NCBI RefSeq assembly: GCF_035282405.1
Contig: NZ_JAYKBP010000003.1
Span: 1-64,000 of the forward strand
Direction: 5' to 3'
Length of the DNA stretch: 64,000 bases
Source of the DNA: Parvimonas sp035282405
Lineage (GTDB): Bacteria > Bacillota > Clostridia > Tissierellales > Peptoniphilaceae
A program made the translations under genes and the position numbers. The notes under the pieces were generated by a model. It was given only the letters and a program-made list of their open reading frames with translations, was not told the DNA's origin and did not search any database. Shown here one piece after another: positions 8,558 through 16,097 of this stretch (position 1 is its first letter; every line of letters starts with the position of its first letter).

Positions 8558-8781
8558 TGAAAGAGACTAAGCTGTATACAACATTCTATACGACTGCAGA
8601 GGCAATGGCAACTGAAAGTGTATGTAAAGAAAATAACCTTTCAGGAAAACTTGTCCCTGTACCAAGAGTTTTATCAGCTGGTTGTGGGATTGCGTGGGAA
8701 TGTAGTCCCATTTTAAAGCCAAGTCTTTTAGAACTTTTGGAGAAAGAAGATATAGAATGGGAAGAATGTAAAGAAATTTAG
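8557..8781 (+). CDS. DUF3343 domain protein, putative Se/S carrier
   Basis: This 74-residue protein reads KLYTTFYTTAEAMATESVCK and later PVPRVLSAGCGIAWECSP, which fits DUF3343, a small family found beside yedE/yedF and selenium genes. The conserved Cys in SAGCGIAWE may carry sulfur or selenium, which is an inference. It is translationally coupled to the TusA-like gene and is the last gene of the operon, before a large palindrome. Confidence 0.8.
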   Translation: MKETKLYTTFYTTAEAMATESVCKENNLSGKLVPVPRVLSAGCGIAWECSPILKPSLLELLEKEDIEWEECKEI

Positions 8782-8831
8782 ATTTAAGGAGAATTTTCTG
8801 CTTTTTAAAATTTTCAGTTAAATATAATTAT

Positions 8832-8863
8832 AAATAGTCATCTTAAATTTAAGATGACTATTT
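8832..8863. terminator. 32-bp perfect palindrome after selenium operon
   Basis: The arms 8832-8847 and 8848-8863 are exact reverse complements with no unpaired centre. The position after the last gene suggests a terminator, but the T-run behind it is poor (TTTCATATTTT). A protein-binding site is the alternative. Confidence 0.6.
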
Positions 8864-8955
8864 CATATTTTAAAAATTATAAATTAAAGTTTGACATTAG
8901 TATTTAATTACTATATACTAAAATTCGTATATTTATTTGTTGTGAGGTAGAAGTT

Positions 8956-10029
8956 TTGATAAAGAATTTGGAAATAAAAGAAAGAAATTATGGAATTGAC
9001 TTACTTAGAATTGTTACAATGTTTATGATTGTAAATTTACATGTTTTTTGGTATGGTGGAATTTTAAGAAGTGAGAATCTATATTTCTTAAGTGCAAAAT
9101 ACAATATTGTATGGATTTTAGAGATAATTTGTTATGTGGCTGTGAACTGTTATGCCTTAATTTCAGGTTTTGTAGGAATAGAGTCCAAATTCAAATATTC
9201 TAATATAGTTTTATTATGGTTAAGAGTTGTTTTTTATTCTATTTCTATTTACTTGGTTGGTTGTATTTTTGGAATTGTTGATTTTAATTTTAATACCCTT
9301 ATAACTTTTTGTTTTCCAGCTATAAATTCAAAATATTGGTATTTTACAGCTTATTTTTGTCTGTTCTTCTTTATGCCTATATTAAATTCTGCCTTACAAA
9401 ATATGGACTATAAAGTTCTCAAGAACACAATTATCATGATTATAATTGTAAATTCTGTCTTACCTTTTATTTATGCAGGAGATATTTTCCTTACAAGGAA
9501 TGGCTCAAGTTTTGTATGGCTAATGGTATTATACTTAATTGGTGGATTTATCAAAAAATACAATTTGCATAATAAGTTTTCTAATAGGTCTATGATGATT
9601 TTATTTATCTTTTGTATTATTTTGGAATTAGGAAGTGCATGTTTAACAAGTTATTTGGATTTAAAAGGTTTTAAAGATTTTAAATATACTTTAATTTCCT
9701 ACACATCTCCTACCATGCTTTTATCAGGAATAGCCTTACTAATAATATTTTCAAAGTTGAAAGTTAAATCGTGGAGAAAAATAATAGCATTTCTTTCACC
9801 GCTTTGTTTTTCAGTTTATTTAATTCATGAACATGAAGTGATTAGCAAAAGATTTATTGCTGGAAGATCTGCAACATTTTTAAATTATTCAACTTTCAAA
9901 ATGTTACTTTATATAATAATAACAGATATTGCAATATTTGTAGGATGTATATTTATTGATTATTTTAGAGAAAAATTATTTAAAAAATTAGAATTAAAAA
10001 AGAGATTAAGTTTTATTGATAAAAATTAG
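8956..10029 (+). CDS. Acyltransferase 3 family membrane protein
   Basis: A 357-residue protein with about ten membrane helices. It opens RNYGIDLLRIVTMFMIVNLHVFW, the typical first helix of acyltransferase-3 (OatA/WecH-like) enzymes with the catalytic His in NLHV, and ends with the pattern PLCFSVYLIHEHEV in a late helix. These proteins O-acetylate or acylate sugars of wall polymers or glycolipids; the target cannot be read here. The start is a TTG at 8956 with GAGGT eight bases upstream. It stands alone between two terminators. Confidence 0.85.
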   Translation: MIKNLEIKERNYGIDLLRIVTMFMIVNLHVFWYGGILRSENLYFLSAKYNIVWILEIICYVAVNCYALISGFVGIESKFKYSNIVLLWLRVVFYSISIYLVGCIFGIVDFNFNTLITFCFPAINSKYWYFTAYFCLFFFMPILNSALQNMDYKVLKNTIIMIIIVNSVLPFIYAGDIFLTRNGSSFVWLMVLYLIGGFIKKYNLHNKFSNRSMMILFIFCIILELGSACLTSYLDLKGFKDFKYTLISYTSPTMLLSGIALLIIFSKLKVKSWRKIIAFLSPLCFSVYLIHEHEVISKRFIAGRSATFLNYSTFKMLLYIIITDIAIFVGCIFIDYFREKLFKKLELKKRLSFIDKN

Positions 10030-10048
10030 GTTAAAGCCTAATTTTTTT
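10022..10048 (+). terminator. Terminator after acyltransferase gene
   Basis: The stem AATTAGG/CCTAATT overlaps the stop codon and runs into seven T residues. Confidence 0.8.
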
Positions 10049-10112
10049 ATGGGAAATTTTGGATTTTTTATTAAAAATATGATAAAATAAAGCTTGTATG
10101 AATGGAGGAAAT

Positions 10113-10901
10113 ATGGGCTTAAGATTTTGTCCGCTTTTTAGCGGGAGCGACGGTAATTGTTGCTTTTTAGAAGTTGATAATAAAAGATATTTAATAGATG
10201 CAGGTTTTAGTGGTAAAAAAATTGAATGTAATTTAAAACAATTGGGAGTTGATCCAAGTACGATTGATTTAATATTTTTAACTCATGAACATATTGATCA
10301 TATAAGAGGTGCCGGAGTACTTTCCAGACGTTATGATATCAAGATTTGTTCTAATGTTGAAACATTAAAAGCCGGAGCATCTAAATTAGGTAAAATTAAA
10401 GATGAAAATATTGTTGTTATCGGCACCGAAAAGAAGCACAGATTTTCTCTTTTTGATTTATATACCTTGGAAATTTCTCACGACTGTGCGAGAGGAATGG
10501 GCTTTGTTTTTAATACAGATTATGGGAAAGTAAGTCTTTTAACTGATACGGGAATTATTACAAACCATATGAAAGAAAAAATTAAGGGTTCAAAGATTTT
10601 TTATTTTGAGGCAAATCACGACCTGGAAATGCTTAAAAAAGGACCTTATGATTATAATTTAAAACAGAGAATTTTGGGAGATTTCGGGCATATTTCAAAT
10701 GTTACAAGTGGAAATGTACTATCCGAAGTTGTAACCGATAAATGCAAAAAGGTATATCTTGGACATTTAAGTGAAACAAATAATGAAGAAAAACTTGCTT
10801 ATGACGAAGTTTTTGGAATTTTAGATAAAGAAAATGTAATTCAATATACGAATTTAGAAGTTGCAAGAAGATTTGACAACAGCAGTATAACGGAAGTGTA
10901 A
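10113..10901 (+). CDS. WalJ/YycJ-like MBL-fold hydrolase
   Basis: The ~262-residue metallo-beta-lactamase fold protein has the metal motif FLTHEHIDHIRG, the N-terminal FSGSDGNCCFLE typical of YycJ/WalJ, and further ligands in ISHDCA and GHISN. WalJ lies downstream of the WalRK regulon in many Firmicutes and has been linked to DNA processing or double-strand break handling. The ATG at 10113 is chosen because GGAGG lies six bases upstream; an ATG at 10098 would place that site inside the gene. The next gene is rlmH, two bases after its stop, the usual yycJ-rlmH neighbourhood. Confidence 0.9.
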   Translation: MGLRFCPLFSGSDGNCCFLEVDNKRYLIDAGFSGKKIECNLKQLGVDPSTIDLIFLTHEHIDHIRGAGVLSRRYDIKICSNVETLKAGASKLGKIKDENIVVIGTEKKHRFSLFDLYTLEISHDCARGMGFVFNTDYGKVSLLTDTGIITNHMKEKIKGSKIFYFEANHDLEMLKKGPYDYNLKQRILGDFGHISNVTSGNVLSEVVTDKCKKVYLGHLSETNNEEKLAYDEVFGILDKENVIQYTNLEVARRFDNSSITEV

Positions 10902-10902
10902 T

Positions 10903-11385
10903 ATGAATATAAAAATTTTATGTGTAGGAAAGTTATCCGAAAAATTTTTTAAAGATGCTTGTGATGAATATAAAAAGAGAATTTCAGCCTTTTCAAAAAT
11001 TGAAATCATAGAAATTCCAGAAGAAAAAATTTTGACACAAACACCTAGTAAATTGGAAATTGAAAATGTATTAAAAAAAGAAGAGGGAAGAATTTTAAAT
11101 AAAATTTCAGACTCCGATTTTGTAATTACCCTTGAAATTCTAGGGAAATCAATAGATAGTGAAGACTTTTCAAAATTTTTAGAAGAAAAAATGAATGACG
11201 GAAATTCAAAATTTATATTCGTAATCGGTGGAAGTTTCGGACTTGGAGATGAAATAAAGAAAAGAAGTAATTTTAAACTTTCTTTTTCAAAATTTACACT
11301 CCCTCACCAACTATTTAGAGTTGTGTTATTGGAACAAATCTACAGAGCTTTTAAAATTATGAACAATCAAATATATCATAAATAG
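10903..11385 (+). CDS. rlmH: 23S rRNA (pseudouridine1915-N3)-methyltransferase RlmH
   Basis: This 160-residue protein is the typical RlmH length. The N-terminus NIKILCVGKLSEKFFKDACDEY, the SAM-knot region FVIGGSFGLGDEIKKRS and the C-terminal SFSKFTLPHQLFRVVLLEQIYRA are family signatures of this SPOUT methyltransferase, which methylates pseudouridine 1915 in helix 69 of 23S rRNA. Its start lies two bases after the WalJ-like stop, so the genes are coupled. The next gene starts 8 bp later. Confidence 0.95.
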   Translation: MNIKILCVGKLSEKFFKDACDEYKKRISAFSKIEIIEIPEEKILTQTPSKLEIENVLKKEEGRILNKISDSDFVITLEILGKSIDSEDFSKFLEEKMNDGNSKFIFVIGGSFGLGDEIKKRSNFKLSFSKFTLPHQLFRVVLLEQIYRAFKIMNNQIYHK

Positions 11386-11392
11386 GAGAAAT

Positions 11393-12310
11393 ATGGAAAA
11401 TAAGGAAATAAAAGATATAATGGAAAATAGAGAGAATAATTTACAGGCAACTTGTCCTGTTCTTTTTCCTGAAAACGAAAGAGCTGAGCTTAAAGATATT
11501 GAAAGGTCGCTGATAAAAAGATATAGAAAACATATTTGGTCAAAATTTGTAAAGGCGATTAAAGAATACAATTTAATAGAAGACGGAGATAAGATTGCAG
11601 TTGCGATTTCAGGTGGAAAAGACAGCTTAATTATGGCAAAGCTTTTTCAAGAACTTAAAAAGAATGGGAAAGATAATTTTGAACTTGAATTTATTGCAAT
11701 GGATCCGGGTTATCATCCGTCAATAAAAGAGTTGCTTTTAGAAAATGCAAGTTATCTTGAAATTCCTCTTACATATTATCCTGCTGATATTTTTGCAGTT
11801 GCAGACAAAATTGCAGGTGATTATCCTTGCTATATGTGTGCAAGAATGAGAAGAGGCTCACTCTATGCGAAAGCTAAAGAGCTTGGTTGTAACAAATTGG
11901 CATTAGGTCATCATTTTAATGATGTTATTGAAACTACAATGCTTAACTTACTATGCGCAGGTAGTTTTAAGACAATGCCACCTAAACTAAAGGCGAAAAA
12001 TTTTGAAGATATGGAAATAATAAGACCTCTATATCTTATAGAAGAAGAATATATAATAAGGTGGATGAAGTCAACAGGACTTATGCCTTTAAATTGTGCT
12101 TGTATGGTTGCAGCTAAAAAAATCGGAAACAAAAGATATCAAATAAAAGACTTAATCGAAAACTTGAAAAAAGACTTTAAAAATGTTGATAGTTCAATCT
12201 TTAGAGCAGCCGAAAATGTAAATATCAATTTACTATTGGGATATGAAATAAATGGACATAAAGTCGATTTCAATGAAAAATATGAAAATGACAATCCATT
12301 TTATGAATAG
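11393..12310 (+). CDS. TtcA-family tRNA 2-thiolation protein
   Basis: This 305-residue PP-loop ATPase has the nucleotide motif VAISGGKDSLIMAKL (around residue 68), the CxxC pair in YPCYMCARMRRG, the GHHFNDVIETTMLNLL motif and a third cysteine cluster LNCACMVAAKK. Three such cysteines bind the Fe-S cluster in TtcA, which makes 2-thiocytidine at tRNA position 32. The N-terminal extension (TCPVLFPENERAELKDIERS) is seen in a Firmicutes subgroup whose exact tRNA target is not established. It follows rlmH by 8 bp with GGAG before the start. Confidence 0.85.
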   Translation: MENKEIKDIMENRENNLQATCPVLFPENERAELKDIERSLIKRYRKHIWSKFVKAIKEYNLIEDGDKIAVAISGGKDSLIMAKLFQELKKNGKDNFELEFIAMDPGYHPSIKELLLENASYLEIPLTYYPADIFAVADKIAGDYPCYMCARMRRGSLYAKAKELGCNKLALGHHFNDVIETTMLNLLCAGSFKTMPPKLKAKNFEDMEIIRPLYLIEEEYIIRWMKSTGLMPLNCACMVAAKKIGNKRYQIKDLIENLKKDFKNVDSSIFRAAENVNINLLLGYEINGHKVDFNEKYENDNPFYE

Positions 12311-12338
12311 AATATTTATATCAATTATGGGAGAGAAT

Positions 12339-13166
12339 ATGGGAAATAAGGTTTATATTACTGGAGTTTGTGGAACTGTAGGATTAGAGTTGGCAAAATA
12401 CTATATAGATAAAGGCTTTTATGTTATTGGAACAGATATTAATGAAAATGAGATAGTTGTTGTTGAGAAAAGTATAAAAAATGAAAAAGTAAAATTCATT
12501 CCTTTTGATGCTTATTCTGACGATGCTTTAAATTTAATGGATACTTTAAAACCTGATATTGTTATTCATTCTGCTGTTATAAAAAATACTAAATACAACG
12601 AAATTTATCGAGATTATTATCATAATGTTAATGTTGAAAACACTAAGAAATTGATTAATAAAGTGTTAAATTCTGAATACGTAAAAAGATTTATATTTTT
12701 ATCAAGTGATGAGGCATATAATCCGGTCAATTTTTTCGGGAAAGATAAATTGGAAGTGGAAGAAGTTATCAGGACTGTTAACAGTAACGGTAAGATAGTA
12801 CAAGCTGTTAGATTTCCATTTATACTAGAAAGTAAAGGCTCTGTTTTTCATATATTTAGAAATCAGGCAAAGAATGATTTACCCTTAACAGTTACACATA
12901 AAGATATAAAAAAGATAGCTACTGATATAAAAAGTTTTATTGATATTTGGGCTGAATTTGATGATAAAATACTTGAAAATGGTATTTTTAATTTTGAAAT
13001 TGGAAGAGAAATTTCTATATATGAACTTGCTATGGATATAATAAAAGATATGAAATCAAGTAGCAATATAGTAATATCAGGATTAAGAGAAGGAGAAGTT
13101 TTAGATAGAAAAATTATTAAATCTAATGAAGAAAAAATCTATGATAGGATTTTTAAACTAAATTAA
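12339..13166 (+). CDS. CapD/FlaA1-like NAD-dependent epimerase/dehydratase
   Basis: The 275-residue extended SDR protein begins KVYITGVCGTVGLELAKYY, a Rossmann GxxGxxG nucleotide-binding loop, followed by acidic TDINENE. The segment LSSDEAYNPVNFFGKDKLEVE corresponds to the active-site region of UDP-GlcNAc 4,6-dehydratase-like enzymes (the -NP-N-G--K pattern of CapD/FlaA1/PseB). A role in modified-sugar synthesis for surface glycans is likely; the exact sugar is not known. The start at 12339 is preferred because GGGAGAG precedes it and the protein then begins at the Rossmann fold; an in-frame ATG at 12252 lies inside the previous gene. Confidence 0.8.
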   Translation: MGNKVYITGVCGTVGLELAKYYIDKGFYVIGTDINENEIVVVEKSIKNEKVKFIPFDAYSDDALNLMDTLKPDIVIHSAVIKNTKYNEIYRDYYHNVNVENTKKLINKVLNSEYVKRFIFLSSDEAYNPVNFFGKDKLEVEEVIRTVNSNGKIVQAVRFPFILESKGSVFHIFRNQAKNDLPLTVTHKDIKKIATDIKSFIDIWAEFDDKILENGIFNFEIGREISIYELAMDIIKDMKSSSNIVISGLREGEVLDRKIIKSNEEKIYDRIFKLN

Positions 13167-13278
13167 GTTCTAATTCATCAGATGTAAAAAACTTTTGACA
13201 ATTAAAAAGTTTAAATGTAAAAGAAATTTGGTATAATTTACGTATTTTATAATAGAATTTTATAAAAAATAGTTATAA

Positions 13279-13314
13279 CAGTGAATTTTTTATTCGCTGT
13301 TTTTTTGTTGGAAT
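13279..13314 (+). terminator. Terminator after rlmH-TtcA-SDR genes
   Basis: The stem ACAGTGAA/TTCGCTGT (one G-T pair) is followed by seven T residues. An extended -10 element (TTGGTATAAT, 13228-13237) lies ~40 bp upstream, so a very short transcript between the two cannot be excluded. Confidence 0.65.
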
Positions 13315-13320
13315 TTTAAT

Positions 13321-13840
13321 GTATCTACGATACATTTTAGTTTTGCTTATTCATAAGCAAAACTATGAGATTTCCACAGTCGATTGTACTCAAATCAAAG
13401 ATTTGAACAATCTTTGCGTCAGACCTACTTTTGTTTGCAAGCAAACAAAGTTAGGGCTAGATTCACTTCGCTATGCTACGTTTCGGTCGAAATGACGTAT
13501 AAGGATAATGTCAATATTTAAGTGCTAGACGTTAGTAGTAAACAAACTTCATAAAACACTAAAAAAATATAAATATCAGTTAAAAAATAAAAATAATTTA
13601 ATAAAACGGAAATTATTAATATGTTGTATAAAAAATAGTTCACGTCATGTTACTTTGCAAAGAAAAGCCCCTAATACGTCATCTTGAGCGAAGTGAAACG
13701 AAGTCGAAAGATCTCAATTATTGTTTGTTTACAAACAATAATATTTCTGAAAGAAATCTTAAAAGAATTAGAAATTAGTTTTTTATTAAATTTGAAAATC
13801 TAATCAATTACTATAAGATTTTTTGATTTCTGTAATCTAT
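13321..13840. repeat. Hairpin-rich intergenic repeat, copy 1 of tandem array
   Basis: This copy starts with a GTATCTACGATAC palindrome and a TTTTGCTTATTCATAAGCAA hairpin. It continues with a left arm ending GTCGAAATGACGTATAAGG (~13486) and ends with the inverted counterpart CGTCATCTTGAGCG (~13676) and GATCTCA (13716). The arms form an imperfect ~45-bp inverted repeat around an AT-rich centre. It has ~90 bp more in the left arm than copy 2. No open frame with a ribosome site exists. It looks like a MITE-like, non-coding element. Confidence 0.75.
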
Positions 13841-14269
13841 GTATCTACGATACATTTTAGTTTTGCTTATTCATAAGCAAAACTATGAGATTTCTCCGTT
13901 TCGCTATCGCTACAGTCGAAATGACGTATAAAGATAATGCCACTGTTTAAGTGCTAGACGTTAGTAGTAAACAAACTTCAGAAAACACTAAAAAAATATA
14001 AATATCAGTTAAAAAATAAAAATAATTTAATAAAACGGAAATTATTAATATGTTGTATAAAAAATAGTTCACGTCATGTTACTTTGGAAAGAAAAGCCCC
14101 TAACACGTCATCTTGAGCGAAGTGAAACGAAGTCGAAAGATCTCAACTATTGTTTGTTCACAAACAATAGTATTTCTGAAAGAAATCTAAAAAGAATTAG
14201 AAATTAGTTTTTTATTAAATTTGAAAATCTAATCAATTACTATAAGATTTTTTTATTTCTGTAATCTAT
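13841..14269. repeat. Hairpin-rich intergenic repeat, copy 2 of tandem array
   Basis: A direct repeat of 13321-13840. About 280 bp (13935-14260 against 13500-13830) are almost identical, including an AT-rich stretch and a GATTTCTGTAATCTATG end. The compact element runs from TGAGATTTCTCCG (13886) to GATCTCA (14145), with inverted ends (GTCGAAATGACGTAT against ACGTCATCTTGAGC). The near identity points to a recent duplication. Confidence 0.8.
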
Positions 14270-14350
14270 GTATCTATGATACATTCACTTTTGTTTTCAA
14301 CAAAAGTGTGAGATTTCCACAGTCGATTTTACTCAAATCAAAGATTTCAA
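14270..14350. repeat. Third, partial copy of the same intergenic repeat
   Basis: It starts with GTATCTATGATACATTCACT and a different hairpin, CTTTTGTTTTCAACAAAAG, then CACAGTCGATT and CAAATCAAAGATTTC, and breaks off in AT-rich DNA just before the PadR promoter. Confidence 0.7.
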
Positions 14351-14393
14351 AAAATTTTTAGAAACCGAAAAACAAAAAATCCCAAAAAATATA

Positions 14394-14422
14394 TTGACTT
14401 TATATACTATACGTTATATAAT
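14394..14422 (+). promoter_or_regulatory. Promoter of PadR operon with possible operator
   Basis: TTGACT (14394-14399), a 17-bp spacer and TATAAT (14417-14422) form a near-consensus promoter. The spacer is a quasi-palindromic run (TATATACTATACGTTATATA), the kind of site a PadR repressor might use for autoregulation. The operator idea is inference. Confidence 0.7.
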
Positions 14423-14459
14423 ATAAGTAAGTTAATAATGTTTTGAGAAAGGAGTGCTT

Positions 14460-14771
14460 ATGTTTTCAATTCAGGGAGAAATTTTAGACTTTTGTGTTCT
14501 GGCGATAGTTAATCGAAGTGATACTTATGGTTATGAGATTACTCAAAAACTTATGGCTACTATTGAAATTTCAGAGTCAACTCTCTATCCGGTTTTGAGA
14601 AGACTTCTAAAAAATGGTCTTTTGGATAGTTATGACGTTGCTTTTGACGGTAGAAACAGAAGATATTATCGTATAACAGTAGCGGGACGAGATGTTTTAA
14701 ATTTTAATAAGAAAAAATGGAATTTATATGTAGAGCAAGTAAATCAGATTGTTGGAGGTAATGATGAATAG
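14460..14771 (+). CDS. PadR-family transcriptional regulator
   Basis: This 103-residue protein is a PadR-type winged helix: DFCVLAIVNRSDTYGYEITQKL followed by SESTLYPVLRRLLKNGLLDSY and GRNRRYYRIT. The ATG at 14460 stands five bases behind GAAAGGAG; a GTG two codons upstream overlaps that site. It overlaps the next gene by 8 bp. In Firmicutes short PadR proteins are commonly paired with a HAAS/DUF1700 membrane protein and respond to envelope stress or antibiotics. The inducer here is unknown. Confidence 0.92.
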   Translation: MFSIQGEILDFCVLAIVNRSDTYGYEITQKLMATIEISESTLYPVLRRLLKNGLLDSYDVAFDGRNRRYYRITVAGRDVLNFNKKKWNLYVEQVNQIVGGNDE

Positions 14772-16026
14772 AAGAACTTTTATGCGAAAGCTTATGTCTT
14801 ATCTAAAAAATATTTCAAGTACAGAAAGACAGAATGTAGAGAATTTTTATAATGAAATGTTTGATGAGCAGGGAATTAGTCTTGATGATGAAGTTCCTGA
14901 AAGTTTTGGAAATCCAAGAAAAATCGCAATGGAAATTTTAGCAGAGGATATTGAAATTGAAGAAGAAAGAAATGAAAGACATGGAAAGAAAAGAGGAAGT
15001 TTTTGGAAAAAATTATCACTTGTTGCACTTGGGATTTTCTCATTTCCGTTATTAGTTCCGATTTTTGTAGTAGTTGTTATTTGTTTTGCGCTATGGATTG
15101 CATTTTCTGTTGTGAGTTTATTAATTTCTTTAGTTACTTTACCTTTTTCATTTATTTTTAACCCTGAATCAATTCTTACTTGGGGTTGGAGAGTAATTGG
15201 ATTTATAATTTTAGTGTATATTTTTGCTTGGTTGATAAAGGGACTATACAAGATGCTAGTTAAGGATATTTCAAAAAATCCAGGCAAATATACTAAAAAA
15301 TATGTTAGAGTTAAATATCAACCTAGTGATGATGAAGATTATGAAATTTATGATGAGGATGAAATGGACTATTCAAATGAAAATATGGATACTTTTTTTG
15401 AAGATATTGATGAAATAGAAATTGATTTAAATGCCTTAAGTGCGAAATTTGAAGTCAGTGATGATAAAACAGTAAGAGTGAAATCAAGAAATTTAAAAAG
15501 AACTAAATTATATTGTGAAAAATCCCAAAATAAATTGAAAATTTATAATAAGGGTTTAGTTGGGCGTCTTGATGATAAAGGAATTGTAATTGATGAAGAT
15601 TTTATTAAAGATTCCTCTCTTACAATTTATGTTCCTGAAGATGTTTCAATTCGTGGAGAAATAAGTGCTTCAAGTATTAAAATGAAAGACTTAGAGCTTA
15701 GAGATTTTAAATTGGAAATAAATGCAGGAAATGTAAATTTAAAAAATCTTGAAGTTAAAAACTTTGATGTTGATGTCCATGCAGGAAATATCAAGGGAGA
15801 TATTGAATATCAAGATATGTTCGAACTTGATGTACAAGCTGGAAATGCCACACTTGATGTTGATAAATTATATGGAGAAATAAAATATGAATACAGTGTT
15901 GAAATGGGCAGTGTAAAAATTTTCGGAGAATCTTTTGCAGGTTTTGATAAACGCGGAATAAAAAATGGTAGTTCTGAAGTTAATATGAAAATAGAATGTG
16001 AAGCTGGAAAAGTTACCATAAATTAA
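14764..16026 (+). CDS. HAAS (DUF1700)-DUF4097 membrane protein
   Basis: About 420 residues. The N-terminal ~75 residues (RRTFMRKLMSYLKNISSTERQN to SFGNPRKIAMEILAEDIEIEEE) form a DUF1700/HAAS domain, the usual partner of PadR regulators. Two hydrophobic stretches follow (LSLVALGIFSFPLLVPIFVVVV-like, and WRVIGFIILVYIFAWLIKG). The C-terminal ~200 residues are a repetitive beta-rich DUF4097 region (LEINAGNVNLKNLEVKNFDV, DVHAGNIKGDIEY). The ATG at 14764 is five bases after GGAGG; upstream TTG codons are too close. It is probably a membrane sensor or partner that modulates the PadR protein; the exact function is unknown. Confidence 0.82.
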   Translation: MNRRTFMRKLMSYLKNISSTERQNVENFYNEMFDEQGISLDDEVPESFGNPRKIAMEILAEDIEIEEERNERHGKKRGSFWKKLSLVALGIFSFPLLVPIFVVVVICFALWIAFSVVSLLISLVTLPFSFIFNPESILTWGWRVIGFIILVYIFAWLIKGLYKMLVKDISKNPGKYTKKYVRVKYQPSDDEDYEIYDEDEMDYSNENMDTFFEDIDEIEIDLNALSAKFEVSDDKTVRVKSRNLKRTKLYCEKSQNKLKIYNKGLVGRLDDKGIVIDEDFIKDSSLTIYVPEDVSIRGEISASSIKMKDLELRDFKLEINAGNVNLKNLEVKNFDVDVHAGNIKGDIEYQDMFELDVQAGNATLDVDKLYGEIKYEYSVEMGSVKIFGESFAGFDKRGIKNGSSEVNMKIECEAGKVTIN

Positions 16027-16034
16027 GTTAATAA

Positions 16035-16063
16035 TTTACTTGTAAACTTAATTATGTTATAAT
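16035..16063 (+). promoter_or_regulatory. Promoter of M18 aminopeptidase gene
   Basis: TTTACT (16035-16040), 17 bp, TATAAT (16058-16063), followed by a ~30-nt leader and AGGAGGAAGG before the start codon. Confidence 0.6.
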
Positions 16064-16097
16064 TATTTTGTAAAAAATTTATATTAGGAGGAAGGTT

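Noticed and set aside
13321..14269. CRISPR array
   Set aside because: The units are hundreds of bases long and nearly identical throughout, with no short repeat/spacer pattern and no cas genes.
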